Below are positions 1 through 8,854 of a stretch of DNA of 64,000 nt, piece after piece (the stretch's first letter is position 1; each line of letters opens with the position of its first letter). The notes beneath the pieces are model-generated. The model saw only the letters and a program-made list of their open reading frames with translations. It did no database searches and was not told where the DNA came from. The stretch is from assembly GCA_963724015.1 (NCBI GenBank), contig CAVRTM010000004.1, positions 372,001 to 436,000 of the forward strand. Reading direction: 5' to 3'. Made by a program: the position numbers and the translations under genes. The DNA is from CAVRTM01 sp963724015. Lineage in GTDB: Bacteria; Actinomycetota; Actinomycetes; Actinomycetales; Dermatophilaceae.

Positions 1-26
1 GCGGCCCGCGACATCTGGAGACCACC

Positions 27-533
27 ATGCCGAAGTACCTGCTGCTCAAGCACTACCGCGGCGGCCCCACGCCGCACCACCCCTTCCCCCCGATGGACCA
101 GTGGGCCCCCGAGGACGTGGAGGCGCACATGGCCTTCCTCCACCACGTCGGCGAGCTCCTCGAGAAGAACGGCGAGCTCGTCGACGCGCAGGCGCTCACG
201 CCGGCGCGCACCTGGGTGCGGTACGGCGGGCCGGACGCCGCCCCGGTGACCACCGACGGCCCGCTGCCCGAGACCAGCGACCTCGTGGCGGGCTGGTACA
301 TGATCGACGTCGAGTCGCACGAGCGCGCGGTCGAGCTCGCGGCCTATGTCTCCTCCGAGCCCGGCCCGGGCGGGGAGCCGCTGTACGAGTGGATCGACGT
401 CCGGGAGGTCATGTCCGTAGCCGCTCCCGGACCACGGAGCCGGCGTGACGGACGAGCCGACGCGACAGCTGGACGAGGGCGCGCTGCGCGCCCTCGTCCC
501 GCGGGTGCTCGCGGGGCTGGTCCGGCGGGGTGA
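27..533 (+). CDS. DGPF/YCII-domain protein paired with an ECF sigma factor
   Basis: This is a small soluble protein of the YCII-related (DGPF) family. The N-terminus (MPKYLLLKHYRGG) and the central TTDGPLPETSDLVAGWYMID block carry the family signature DGP. Family members are about 115-140 residues and are the usual neighbours of ECF42 sigma factors; their biochemical role is not established. The recognisable domain ends near residue 130 (WIDVREVM). The open frame then runs on for about 38 Arg/Ala-rich residues through the start of the sigma gene, overlapping it by 89 nt in another frame. That tail is unlike the family, so a single-base error near position 410-430 may have removed the true stop. 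The promoter lies outside the window; GGAG at 17-20 is a usable ribosome binding site. Confidence 0.8.
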   Translation: MPKYLLLKHYRGGPTPHHPFPPMDQWAPEDVEAHMAFLHHVGELLEKNGELVDAQALTPARTWVRYGGPDAAPVTTDGPLPETSDLVAGWYMIDVESHERAVELAAYVSSEPGPGGEPLYEWIDVREVMSVAAPGPRSRRDGRADATAGRGRAARPRPAGARGAGPAG

Positions 534-1698
534 GGACTTCGACGCCGCGGAGGACGCGTTGCAGGAGGCGCTGCTGGAGGCGTTGCGGGTGTGGCCCGAG
601 CACCCGCCGCGCGACCCGCGCGCGTGGCTGGCGACGGTCGCGACCCGGCGGCTCGTCGACGGCCGCCGCAGCGAGGCCGCCCGTTCCCGCCGCGAGGAGG
701 CGACGTACGCCGAGCCGCGGCCCGCTGCCACCGAGGAGGGGGACGACACCCTCTTCCTGCTCTTCTGCTGCTGCCACCCCGACCTTGCGCCCGCCTCGCA
801 GGTGGCGCTGACCCTGCGTGCCGTCGGCGGCCTCACCACCCGCGAGATCGCCGACGCCTTCTACGTCCCCGAGGCGACGATGGCGCAGCGGATCAGCCGG
901 GCCAAGCGCGCCCTGCGGGGCCGCCGCCTGGACCAGCCCGGCGACCTCGCCGTCGTGCTGCGGGTGCTCTACCTCGTCTACACGACCGGCCATGCGGGCC
1001 GGGTGGACCTGGCCCGCGAGGCGATCCGGCTCGCCCGCCAGCTCACCCTCGTCACCGACGAGCCGGAGGCACGCGGGCTGCTCGCCCTGATGCTCCTCAA
1101 CCACGCCCGCCTCCCGGCTCGACGCGACCCCGAGGGGCGGATCGTCCCGCTCGACCGACAGGACCGCAGCCTGTGGGACACCCGCGAGGTCGCCGAGGGC
1201 GTGCGCGTCCTCCAGTCGGCCCTGGCCGCCCAGCGCCCGGGCCGCTACCAGGTCGAGGCCGCCATCGCCGCCCTGCACGACGACGCGGCCAGCGCGGACG
1301 AGACCGACTGGCCGCAGATCCTCGCCTGGTACGACGACCTCGTCGCCCTCACCGACGACCCGGTCCGCGAGGACCCCGCCGCGGTGCTCGGGCGCGCGGT
1401 CGCGGTCGGCCACGTCCTGGGTGCCGCCGCCGGGTTGCGCGAGACCGACCGGCTGACCGACGTGCTCGGCGAGCGGCACCGGTGGCACGCCGTCCGCGGG
1501 CACCTGCACGAGCTGGGCGGCGACCTCTCTGCCGCCGCCACGGCGTACGCCGATGCCGCCTGTCGGGCGACGGACGTCGCCGAGCGGGACCACCTGGTCC
1601 GTCAGGCGGCCGGCGCACGGGCCGGCTCGGAGGCCCGCGCGCGGGCCGCCGAGCCGAGGAGGAATGCTCCTCTTCCCGAGCCTCCCCAGGTCGGCTGA
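445..1698 (+). CDS. ECF42-type RNA polymerase sigma factor with C-terminal TPR-like domain
   Basis: This is an extracytoplasmic-function sigma factor of 417 aa. Sigma region 2 lies at about residues 10-75 (DAAEDALQEALLEAL, then PRAWLATVATRRLVDGRR). Region 4 lies at about 108-155 (the LFLLFCCCHPDLAP segment, then TTREIADAFYVPEATMAQRI). The remaining roughly 250 residues form an all-helical tetratricopeptide-like extension (DUF6596 type), which distinguishes ECF42 from ordinary ECF sigmas of about 180 aa. No anti-sigma gene is adjacent, as is usual for this group, where the C-terminal extension is thought to take over control. GTG start; the preceding DGPF gene overlaps it. A likely target is the second DGPF gene at 27830, which has a matching promoter-like motif. 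Confidence 0.9.
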   Translation: MTDEPTRQLDEGALRALVPRVLAGLVRRGEDFDAAEDALQEALLEALRVWPEHPPRDPRAWLATVATRRLVDGRRSEAARSRREEATYAEPRPAATEEGDDTLFLLFCCCHPDLAPASQVALTLRAVGGLTTREIADAFYVPEATMAQRISRAKRALRGRRLDQPGDLAVVLRVLYLVYTTGHAGRVDLAREAIRLARQLTLVTDEPEARGLLALMLLNHARLPARRDPEGRIVPLDRQDRSLWDTREVAEGVRVLQSALAAQRPGRYQVEAAIAALHDDAASADETDWPQILAWYDDLVALTDDPVREDPAAVLGRAVAVGHVLGAAAGLRETDRLTDVLGERHRWHAVRGHLHELGGDLSAAATAYADAACRATDVAERDHLVRQAAGARAGSEARARAAEPRRNAPLPEPPQVG

Positions 1699-1753
1699 GG
1701 ACTCCGGCCGGCGACAGGATGTGCCCCAACGTGCGGACGGATACGGTCTGGGC

Positions 1754-3376
1754 GTGACGGAACAGGCAGGGGTCCCGCAGACACGGTCGGAGCAGTGGTG
1801 GCGGGATGCGGTCGTCTACCAGATCTACCCACGGTCGTTCGCCGACGCGGACGGAAACGGGGTCGGTGACCTCGCAGGGGCCACGGCCCGACTGCCGTAC
1901 GTCGCCGGGCTCGGCGTCCAGGCCATCTGGCTGACCCCGTTCCAGCGGTCGCCGCAGGCCGACCACGGCTACGACGTCAGTGACTACTGCGACGTGGACC
2001 CGCTCTTCGGCGACCTGTCGTCGTTCGACACGCTGGTCCGGGCCGCGCACGACCTCGGCCTCCGGGTGCTGGTCGACCTGGTCCCGAACCACGCCTCGAG
2101 CGCCCACCCGCTGTTCCGGGCGGCGCTGGCGGCCGAGCCGGGCAGCCCCGAGCGGGCCCTGTTCCACTTCGCGCCCGGCCGCGGCCCGGACGGCGCCGAG
2201 CCGCCGAACAACTGGACGAGCGTCTTCGGCGGACCGGCCTGGACGCGGGTGCACGAGCCCGACGGGCAGCCGGGAGAGTGGTACCTGCACCTCTACGCCC
2301 CCGAGCAGCCCGACTGGAACTGGCGTGACCCCCGCGTGGGCCCGATGTTCGACGACATCGTCCGGTTCTGGTTCGACCGTGGCGCCGACGGGCTGCGCAT
2401 CGACGTCGCGCACGGGCTGTTCAAGGCTGCGGGGCTCCCCGACCTCGACGCTCCGGCCACGGTGGAGCCGATGCGCCTTCGCGCAAACCCCCTGGCCTGC
2501 AACCAGATCGAGGTCCACGAGGTCTACCGCCGGTGGCGCCGCATCGCCGACGGCTACGAGCAGCCCCGCGTCCTGGTCGGCGAGGCCAACCTGCCCCCGG
2601 CCGACGTGGCGTCGTACACCCGGCCGGACGAGCTCCACCAGGTCTTCGCGTTCGCCTTCCTCGCCGCGCCGTGGGACGCCCGGGCCTGGCTCGACGCCGC
2701 GGTCGAGCTGCTCGACGTCAGCGCCGGCAGTGGTGCCTCGACGACGTGGGTCGTCGAGAACCATGACGTGACGCGCGCACCCACGCGGTATGGCGGCGGT
2801 GCCCGGGGCCACGCCCGCGCCCGGGCCGCGATCCTCGCCGTACTCGGCCTGCCGGGAGCGGCGTACCTGTACCAGGGCCAGGAGCTCGGCCTGCCCGAGG
2901 TGGACGTGCCCGAGGACCGGCGTCAGGACCCGGCCTGGGCGCGCAACGGCGTCTCGCGCGACGGATGCCGCGTCCCGATGCCGTGGACGACGGAAAACGC
3001 TGGGGCACATGGCTTCTCACCCGAGGCGACGAGCGAGCCGTGGCTGCCCGTGCCGGACGGGTGGGGTCCGCTGTCCGTCGAGGCGCAGAGCGGCGACGAG
3101 GCCTCGATGCTGGCGCTGTGCCGCTGCGCGCTGAGGATCCGGGCGCAGCTGCACCGGAACGGCGAGGTGTCGGCCGATGACGTGGTGGTGTGGGAGCGCA
3201 CGGGCGACGGCCGGCTGGTGGCGGCGCGCGAGGGCGGCATCTCCCTGGTGCTGGCCATGGGCGATGAGGCGGTGCCCCTGCCGGACGGCGACGTCCTCAT
3301 CGCCAGCGCGCCCCTGACCTCTGGCGGCTGGCTCCCGGCGGACGGCGCCGCGTGGCTGCGACGACCGGAGGGCTGA
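1754..3376 (+). CDS. GH13 alpha-glucosidase / alpha-amylase family glycoside hydrolase
   Basis: The 540-aa protein is a (beta/alpha)8 glycoside hydrolase that retains all GH13 catalytic residues: nucleophile D217 in DGLRIDVAH, acid/base E277 in VLVGEANL and the third acid D338 in VVENHD. Conserved region I reads LVDLVPNHAS at about 106-115. The opening WWRDAVVYQIYPRSFAD is typical of intracellular alpha-glucosidases acting on maltose-type oligosaccharides. There is no signal peptide. The GTG at 1754 is chosen because TACGGT lies 6 nt upstream, the leaderless arrangement seen repeatedly in this window. A longer in-frame extension back to 1553 overlaps the sigma gene and lacks family similarity. 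The exact substrate cannot be read from sequence. Confidence 0.9.
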   Translation: MTEQAGVPQTRSEQWWRDAVVYQIYPRSFADADGNGVGDLAGATARLPYVAGLGVQAIWLTPFQRSPQADHGYDVSDYCDVDPLFGDLSSFDTLVRAAHDLGLRVLVDLVPNHASSAHPLFRAALAAEPGSPERALFHFAPGRGPDGAEPPNNWTSVFGGPAWTRVHEPDGQPGEWYLHLYAPEQPDWNWRDPRVGPMFDDIVRFWFDRGADGLRIDVAHGLFKAAGLPDLDAPATVEPMRLRANPLACNQIEVHEVYRRWRRIADGYEQPRVLVGEANLPPADVASYTRPDELHQVFAFAFLAAPWDARAWLDAAVELLDVSAGSGASTTWVVENHDVTRAPTRYGGGARGHARARAAILAVLGLPGAAYLYQGQELGLPEVDVPEDRRQDPAWARNGVSRDGCRVPMPWTTENAGAHGFSPEATSEPWLPVPDGWGPLSVEAQSGDEASMLALCRCALRIRAQLHRNGEVSADDVVVWERTGDGRLVAAREGGISLVLAMGDEAVPLPDGDVLIASAPLTSGGWLPADGAAWLRRPEG

Positions 3377-3429
3377 GTGCACGCCGCATCCGCAGCCGTC
3401 CCCGCCGTGCGGCCGAGGAGCGGGACCGG

Positions 3430-3513
3430 CAGAACCGCAGGTCTGCGGGGAGCGGCCGGGCAGAACCCCAGGTTTGCGGGGTGGGTGCTCTCAGAACCCC
3501 TGGGTTTGCGGGG
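3430..3513. repeat. Three tandem ~21-bp repeats between convergent genes
   Basis: Units start at 3430, 3461 and 3492 with 31-bp spacing. They share CAGAACCNCAGGTTTGCGGGG; unit 3 has one extra base. Unit 1 contains a perfect inverted repeat CCGCAG-GT-CTGCGG, and unit 3 contains AACCC-CT-GGGTT. The third unit encodes the last codons of meaB on the minus strand. The location between two converging genes would suit a bidirectional terminator or a small intergenic repeat element. Confidence 0.6.
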
Positions 3514-4516
3514 TGGCGAGGAACGTGTCGAGGAGCTGCTGGGCCGCGGCAGCGGCGGGCAGCTCACCGCGGCGTACGCGCTGCTCGGTGTCGGGCAGGA
3601 CCGCCCGGACGGCGGGGTGCGCGTGCAGGGACTCCAGCAGCGAGTCGCCGAGCATCGACCACATCCACTCCACGTGCTGGCGGCTGCGCCGCTCGACCAG
3701 CGAGCCGTTGGTGGTCACGGCCGTCTGGTGCCGCTGCACGGCCTCCCAGACCTCCGGCAGGCCCTCGCCGGTCAGCCCGCTGCAGGTCAGCACCGGCACC
3801 CGCCAGGACGGCGCGGCCGGGTCGGACGAGCGCATCATCCGCATCGCGCCGGTGAGATCCCTTGCGGTCAGTCGCGCTTCGACGGCGCCCTCGCCGTCGG
3901 CCTTGTTCACCGCGATCACGTCGGCCAGCTCGAGGATGCCCTTCTTGATCGCCTGCAGCTGGTCGCCGGTGCGCCCGAGCGCCAGCAGCAGGAACGTGTC
4001 GACCATGTCGGCGACCGCCACCTCCGACTGCCCGACCCCGACCGTCTCGACCAGCACGACGTCGTAGCCGGCCGCCTCGACCAGCACCATCGTCTCGCGC
4101 GTCGCCCGGGCGACGCCGCCGAGCCGGCCACCGGTCGGTGACGGCCGCACGTACGCGTGCGGGTCGACCGCCAGCCGGGCCATGCGTGTCTTGTCGCCGA
4201 GGATGCTGCCGCCGCTGCGGGTGGAGGAGGGGTCGACCGCCAGGACGGCGACCCGGTGACCGGCGGCGGTGAGCATGGTGCCGAACCCGTCGATGAACGT
4301 GGACTTCCCGACGCCGGGCACACCGGAGATGCCGATGCGGGTGGCCTTCCCGGCGTACGGCGTCAGCTGCACGAGCAGCTCCTGGGCCAGCTCCCGGTGG
4401 TCGGCGCGGCTGGACTCGACCAGGGTGATCGCCCGCGCGAGGTCGGCGCGCGTGCCATCGCGGACCCGCCCGACCCACTCGGCCACCTCCGGGCGGGGCG
4501 GTGCCGGCTCAGCCAT
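3491..4516 (-). CDS. meaB: Methylmalonyl-CoA mutase-associated GTPase MeaB (ArgK family)
   Basis: This 341-aa G3E P-loop GTPase protects and reloads the adenosylcobalamin cofactor of methylmalonyl-CoA mutase. The Walker A motif GVPGVGKS is at residues 65-72. DPSSTRSGGSILGDKTRM follows, then VETVGVGQSE (switch region) and NKAD (base recognition). The length is normal. The start overlaps the end of mutB by 8 nt, so it is translationally coupled as the last gene of mutA-mutB-meaB. Its C-terminus lies inside the repeat array at 3430-3513. Confidence 0.95.
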   Translation of the reverse strand: MAEPAPPRPEVAEWVGRVRDGTRADLARAITLVESSRADHRELAQELLVQLTPYAGKATRIGISGVPGVGKSTFIDGFGTMLTAAGHRVAVLAVDPSSTRSGGSILGDKTRMARLAVDPHAYVRPSPTGGRLGGVARATRETMVLVEAAGYDVVLVETVGVGQSEVAVADMVDTFLLLALGRTGDQLQAIKKGILELADVIAVNKADGEGAVEARLTARDLTGAMRMMRSSDPAAPSWRVPVLTCSGLTGEGLPEVWEAVQRHQTAVTTNGSLVERRSRQHVEWMWSMLGDSLLESLHAHPAVRAVLPDTEQRVRRGELPAAAAAQQLLDTFLATPQTQGF

Positions 4517-6734
4517 GGTCGGGCGCGACCAGCCCCAGGCGGGTCGAGAGGGTGCCGAGCAGCTCCGCCGCGGCCTCGGCGATGACCGTCCCCGGTGGGT
4601 AGATCGCGTCGGCCCCGGAGGCGCGCAGCTCCTCGAAGTCCTGGGAGGGGATCACCCCACCCACGACGATCATCATGTCCTCGCGCCCCAGGGCATCGAG
4701 CTCGCGCCGCAGGGCGGGGACGAGCGTCAGGTGCCCGGCGGCGAGGGAGTTGACCCCGACGACGTGCACGTCCGCCTCGACCGCCTGCCGCGCGACCTCC
4801 TCGGGCGTCTGGAACAGCGCGCCCACGTCGACGTCGAAGCCGAGGTCGGCGAACGCCGTCGCGATGACCTTCTGGCCGCGGTCGTGGCCGTCCTGGCCCA
4901 TCTTCGCCACCAGGATGCGCGGGCGCCGACCCTCGAGGCGCTCGAACTCCTCGACGGCAGCGGTCATCTCGGTCATGGCGCCGGGACCGCCGGCCTCCTC
5001 GCGGTACACGCCGCTGATGGTACGGATCTGCGCGGTGTAGCGCCCGTAGACCTGCTCCAGCGCATCGGAGATCTCCCCGACCGTGGCCATCGCCCGGGCG
5101 GCGTCGATCGACAGCGCCAGCAGGTTGGCGTCGGCGGCATCCGGACCGGTGCTGGGCCCGGCTGCCGCACGGCTCAGCCGTGACAGCGCCGCACGGCAGG
5201 CGTCCTCGTCACGCTCGGCACGCAGCCGGCGCAGCTTGGCGACCTGGCCCTCGCGCACCGCGCCGTTGTCGACCTTGAGGACCTCGACGGTCTCCTCGTC
5301 CGGCACCCGGTGGGTGTTGACGCCGATGACGGGCTGCCGGCCGGAGTCGATCCGCGCCTGGGTGCGCGCCGCCGCCTCTTCGATCCGCAGCTTGGGCAGG
5401 CCCGCCTCGATGGCGGCCGACATGCCGCCGGCGGCCTCGACCTCCTGGATGTGCGACCAGGCCCGCGCGGCGAGGTCGTGGGTGAGCCGCTCGACGTAGT
5501 CGCTGCCGCCCCACGGGTCGATGACCCGGCCGGTGCCGGACTCCTGCTGCAGCAGCAGCTGGGTGTTGCGCGCGATCCGGGCGGAGAAGTCGGTCGGCAG
5601 CGCCAGCGCCTCGTCCAGGGCGTTGGTGTGCAGGGACTGCGTGTGCCCCTGGGTCGCGGCCATCGCCTCCACGCACGTGCGCACGACGTTGTTGTAGACG
5701 TCCTGGGCGGTCAGCGACCAGCCGGAGGTCTGGCAGTGGGTGCGCAGCGACAGCGACTTGGGGTTCTTCGGCCCGAAGTCGCGCACCAGCCGGGCCCACA
5801 GCAGCCGGGCCGCGCGCAGCTTGGCGACCTCCATGAAGAAGCTCATCCCCGTGGCCCAGAAGAACGACAGCCGCGGCGCGAAGGCGTCGATGTCCAGGCC
5901 GGCGGCGGCACCGGCGCGGATGTACTCGATGCCGTCGGCGAGGGTGTAGGCGAGCTCGAGGTCGGCCGTCGCCCCGGCCTCCTGGATGTGGTAGCCGGAG
6001 ATGGAGATCGAGTTGTAGCGCGGCATGTGCGCCGACGTGAACGCGAAGATGTCGGAGATGATCCGCATCGAGGGCGCCGGCGGGTAGATGTAGGTGTTGC
6101 GGACCATGAACTCCTTGAGGATGTCGTTCTGGATGGTCCCGGACAGCTGCTCGGGCTTGACGCCCTGCTCCTCGGCGGCGACGACGTAGAGCGCGAGCAC
6201 CGGCAGCACCGCGCCGTTCATCGTCATCGACACGCTCATCTGGTCCAGCGGGATGCCGTCGAAGAGCTGGCGCATGTCGAGGATCGAGTCGATCGCCACA
6301 CCGGCCATGCCCACGTCACCGGCGACCCGGGGGTGGTCGCTGTCGTAGCCGCGGTGGGTGGCCAGGTCGAACGCCACCGACAGCCCCTTCTGCCCGGCGG
6401 CGAGGTTGCGCCGGTAGAACGCGTTGGACTCCTCCGCGGTGGAGAACCCGGCGTACTGGCGGATCGTCCACGGCTGGTTGACGTACATCGTCGGATAGGG
6501 CCCCCGCAGGTACGGCGCGATGCCGGGATAGGTCCGCAGGAAGTCCAGGCCGTCGGTGTCCGCACCGCTGTAGACGGGTGGCACCACGACCCCCTCGGGG
6601 GTGTGCCAGGCCAGCTCGTCGGGGTCCTTGCCGCTGACCTGCTGCACGCGGTCGGCCCACTGTGCGGCGGCGTCGTCGGGCACCACCAGGTCGCCCAGCT
6701 CGGCGTCGTCGAAGGACGGGATGCGGCTGCTCAT
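4509..6734 (-). CDS. mutB: Methylmalonyl-CoA mutase large (catalytic) subunit
   Basis: The 741-aa catalytic subunit interconverts (R)-methylmalonyl-CoA and succinyl-CoA. The N-terminal TIM-barrel contains YPTMYVNQPWTIRQYAGF and the CoA-binding SMTMNGAVLPVLA. The C-terminal cobalamin domain carries DGHDRG with axial ligand H617, followed by the VNSLAAGH and VVGGVIP stretches of the B12 fold. The ATG at 6734 overlaps the mutA stop in an ATGA arrangement, so the two subunits are coupled. An 18-codon Arg-rich upstream extension in frame is rejected as it runs into mutA. Confidence 0.96.
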   Translation of the reverse strand: MSSRIPSFDDAELGDLVVPDDAAAQWADRVQQVSGKDPDELAWHTPEGVVVPPVYSGADTDGLDFLRTYPGIAPYLRGPYPTMYVNQPWTIRQYAGFSTAEESNAFYRRNLAAGQKGLSVAFDLATHRGYDSDHPRVAGDVGMAGVAIDSILDMRQLFDGIPLDQMSVSMTMNGAVLPVLALYVVAAEEQGVKPEQLSGTIQNDILKEFMVRNTYIYPPAPSMRIISDIFAFTSAHMPRYNSISISGYHIQEAGATADLELAYTLADGIEYIRAGAAAGLDIDAFAPRLSFFWATGMSFFMEVAKLRAARLLWARLVRDFGPKNPKSLSLRTHCQTSGWSLTAQDVYNNVVRTCVEAMAATQGHTQSLHTNALDEALALPTDFSARIARNTQLLLQQESGTGRVIDPWGGSDYVERLTHDLAARAWSHIQEVEAAGGMSAAIEAGLPKLRIEEAAARTQARIDSGRQPVIGVNTHRVPDEETVEVLKVDNGAVREGQVAKLRRLRAERDEDACRAALSRLSRAAAGPSTGPDAADANLLALSIDAARAMATVGEISDALEQVYGRYTAQIRTISGVYREEAGGPGAMTEMTAAVEEFERLEGRRPRILVAKMGQDGHDRGQKVIATAFADLGFDVDVGALFQTPEEVARQAVEADVHVVGVNSLAAGHLTLVPALRRELDALGREDMMIVVGGVIPSQDFEELRASGADAIYPPGTVIAEAAAELLGTLSTRLGLVAPDHG

Positions 6735-8632
6735 GCGGGAACTCCGAGTCCGTCGAGGGTGCGGGCGAGGACGTCGACGGCGTCGCACCCGGCGAAGAGG
6801 AACGTCCCGACCCCGGCCTGGCGGTACGACGACTCACGGTCGCCGGGTGCCCCGGCGAGGGCCAGCCACGTGGCGCCGGCAGCGCTGAGGGCGGCGGCCA
6901 CCTCGGCGCCCTGCTCGGCGTACTGGCGGTCGCTGCCGCAGAGGCAGGCCGCGGTGGCGCCGCTGGCGCGGAACGCCGCGACCACCTCCTCGGGCGAGCC
7001 GCCCTCGCCGCGCTCGACCTCGATCCCCCCCGCCCAGAAGAGGTTGGCCGCGAAGCCGGCACGGGTGGCGTGGCTGCGCAGCGGGCCGATGTTGGCGAGG
7101 AACACCCGGGGCGGGCTCCCGGTGGCCCGGGCGAACGCCGCAGCCCGGTCGGCCAGCGCCTCGAACGCGGTCGCCCGACGCAGCCGCGGCAGACCCGCCG
7201 GCGCCGCCGGCGACGTGGACGGGGCAGGGAAGGGCTTGCGCTGCAACGGCTTCTCACCATGCAGGGGGAACTCGCTGACGCCGGTGACGGGGTCGACGCG
7301 GCGCGCGACCCGCTCCTGCCGGGTGGCCGCCGTGGCAGCCAGCTCGTCAGCCACGAGGCCGGAGCGCAGCGCGGTGCCCAGCCCGCCCTCCCGCTCGATC
7401 CGGCGGAACCACTCCCACGCGGTGCGCGCGAGGTCCTCGGTGAGCGTCTCGACGTACCAGGAGCCACCGGCCGGGTCGGCCACACGCGCGATGTTGGACT
7501 CCTCGGCCAGCAGGGCGTGGGTGTTGCGGGCGATCCGGCGCGAGAAGGTGGTCGGCAGCCCGATCGCCGCGTCGAAGGGCAGGACGGTGACCGCCTGGGC
7601 GCCTCCGGTGGCGGCGCCGAAGCAGGCCAGGGTGGTGCGCAGCATGTTCACCCACGGGTCCCGCCGGGTCATCATCGGCTCGGACGTGACGGCGTGCTGC
7701 ACCTGGCCACGCCCGGCCGCGGGCACGCCGGACAGCTCGGTGACGCGGGACCACAACCGCCGGGCGGCCCGCAGCTTGGCGATCGTCAGGAACTGGTCCG
7801 CCGTTGCGGCGTAACGGAACTCGAGCTGCCCGCAGGCGACCTCGGGGGAGAAGCCGCGCTCCTCCAGGGCCCGCAGGTAGGCGACGCCGGCGGCGAGGGC
7901 GCACCCGAGCTCCTGGGCGTCCGAGCCTCCGGCCTCGTGGTGGGGCAGGGCGTCGACGGTCATCGCCCGCACCCGGGGATGGTCGGCCAGCGCCTGTGAC
8001 ACGAGCGCCTGGACGGCGGACAGGTCGGCGCTCGCGCCGGTGCGGGCCTGGACGGCGAGCGGGTCAAGGCCCACGTTGCCCGTCGCGACGGTGGGGTCCG
8101 CGAGCCGGTCGCGCCACACGGCCATCAGCCGCGCTGCGGCATCCGGGGTGTCCGCGCCGGCGTCCAGCACCACGGGCGCCAGGTCGAGCAGCACGTCGGC
8201 GAGCACCTCCGGCAGGTCGCCGTCGCGGATGCCGGTCTCACCCACCTCCAGCCACAACGACGTGACGCCGTTCTCGAGGTCGGTCAGCACCGCCTGCCGG
8301 GTGACGGCCGGGTCGGGGTCGCTGAAGCGCTGGCGGACGTCCCAGCCCTGCCGGCCGAGCCCGGTGGGGCGGCTGCCACGGACGTAGGGCGCGACGCCGG
8401 GGAAGCCGCTGTCCGGCGCCCGGTCCTCGGCGGTGTAGAGCGGACGGATGCGCACGCCGTCGTACGTCGTGGTGCTGAGCAGGTCCAACGCGGTGGCGGG
8501 GTCGGGCGCCTCGTCGAGCCCGCCGGACTTCCGCAGGACCGCGCCCACCAGGTCCCACCACTGCTCAGCGGTCGCCGGGGCGAAGCCCTCGGCCAGGGCC
8601 AGGGGAGCGGCGCTCTCGTCCTGCTCGGTCAA
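6731..8632 (-). CDS. mutA: Methylmalonyl-CoA mutase small subunit
   Basis: This 633-aa homologue of the large subunit forms the heterodimer with it. The barrel region is recognisable, with EESNIARVADPAGGSWYVE and RIARNTHALLAEE. The C-terminal domain lacks the DxHxxG cobalamin motif, as expected for the non-catalytic subunit. The start is taken as TTG at 8632 because GAGGAGA lies just upstream and the protein then begins TEQDESAAPLALAEGF. The further upstream frame is Arg-rich and non-homologous. First gene of the operon; no cobalamin riboswitch was recognised in the 220 nt upstream. Confidence 0.92.
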   Translation of the reverse strand: MTEQDESAAPLALAEGFAPATAEQWWDLVGAVLRKSGGLDEAPDPATALDLLSTTTYDGVRIRPLYTAEDRAPDSGFPGVAPYVRGSRPTGLGRQGWDVRQRFSDPDPAVTRQAVLTDLENGVTSLWLEVGETGIRDGDLPEVLADVLLDLAPVVLDAGADTPDAAARLMAVWRDRLADPTVATGNVGLDPLAVQARTGASADLSAVQALVSQALADHPRVRAMTVDALPHHEAGGSDAQELGCALAAGVAYLRALEERGFSPEVACGQLEFRYAATADQFLTIAKLRAARRLWSRVTELSGVPAAGRGQVQHAVTSEPMMTRRDPWVNMLRTTLACFGAATGGAQAVTVLPFDAAIGLPTTFSRRIARNTHALLAEESNIARVADPAGGSWYVETLTEDLARTAWEWFRRIEREGGLGTALRSGLVADELAATAATRQERVARRVDPVTGVSEFPLHGEKPLQRKPFPAPSTSPAAPAGLPRLRRATAFEALADRAAAFARATGSPPRVFLANIGPLRSHATRAGFAANLFWAGGIEVERGEGGSPEEVVAAFRASGATAACLCGSDRQYAEQGAEVAAALSAAGATWLALAGAPGDRESSYRQAGVGTFLFAGCDAVDVLARTLDGLGVPA

Positions 8633-8805
8633 CGGTCTCTCCTCGGGCGGTCCGGCACATCCGTGCTGCTGACGGGGCGTCGCCGCGTCGGCCGCGGCAC
8701 CACACGAGGGAACCGCAGGACCGGGCCGCGCTGCCCGCACCGGCACTCTATGACGCAGCCACACGCGCCACGTACCGCGCCCGCGCATGACGTGGGTCAC
8801 GAGAG

Positions 8806-8821
8806 GCCGGCGCTCGCCGGC
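8806..8821 (-). terminator. Possible hairpin terminator downstream of pirin gene
   Basis: GCCGGCG-CT-CGCCGGC is a perfect 7-bp inverted repeat located 34 nt beyond the pirin stop, in the gap before mutA. There is no T-run, which is common for actinobacterial terminators. Confidence 0.4.
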
Positions 8822-8854
8822 AGGGCCGGTCGACGGTCGGGGGAGGGCGGGAGG

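Noticed and set aside
409..1593. Long minus-strand open frame opposite the sigma factor gene
   Set aside because: Antisense shadow of a high-GC gene: residue composition is Arg/Gly/Val biased without any domain, while the plus strand has a complete ECF42 sigma.
5310..7999. Plus-strand open frames of 445-834 codons opposite mutB/mutA
   Set aside because: Mirror frames of the mutase genes; no motif and no plausible start. The minus strand has all catalytic motifs.
8633..8854. Cobalamin riboswitch upstream of mutA
   Set aside because: The B12-box consensus could not be found in the 220 nt upstream; only a simple hairpin is present.
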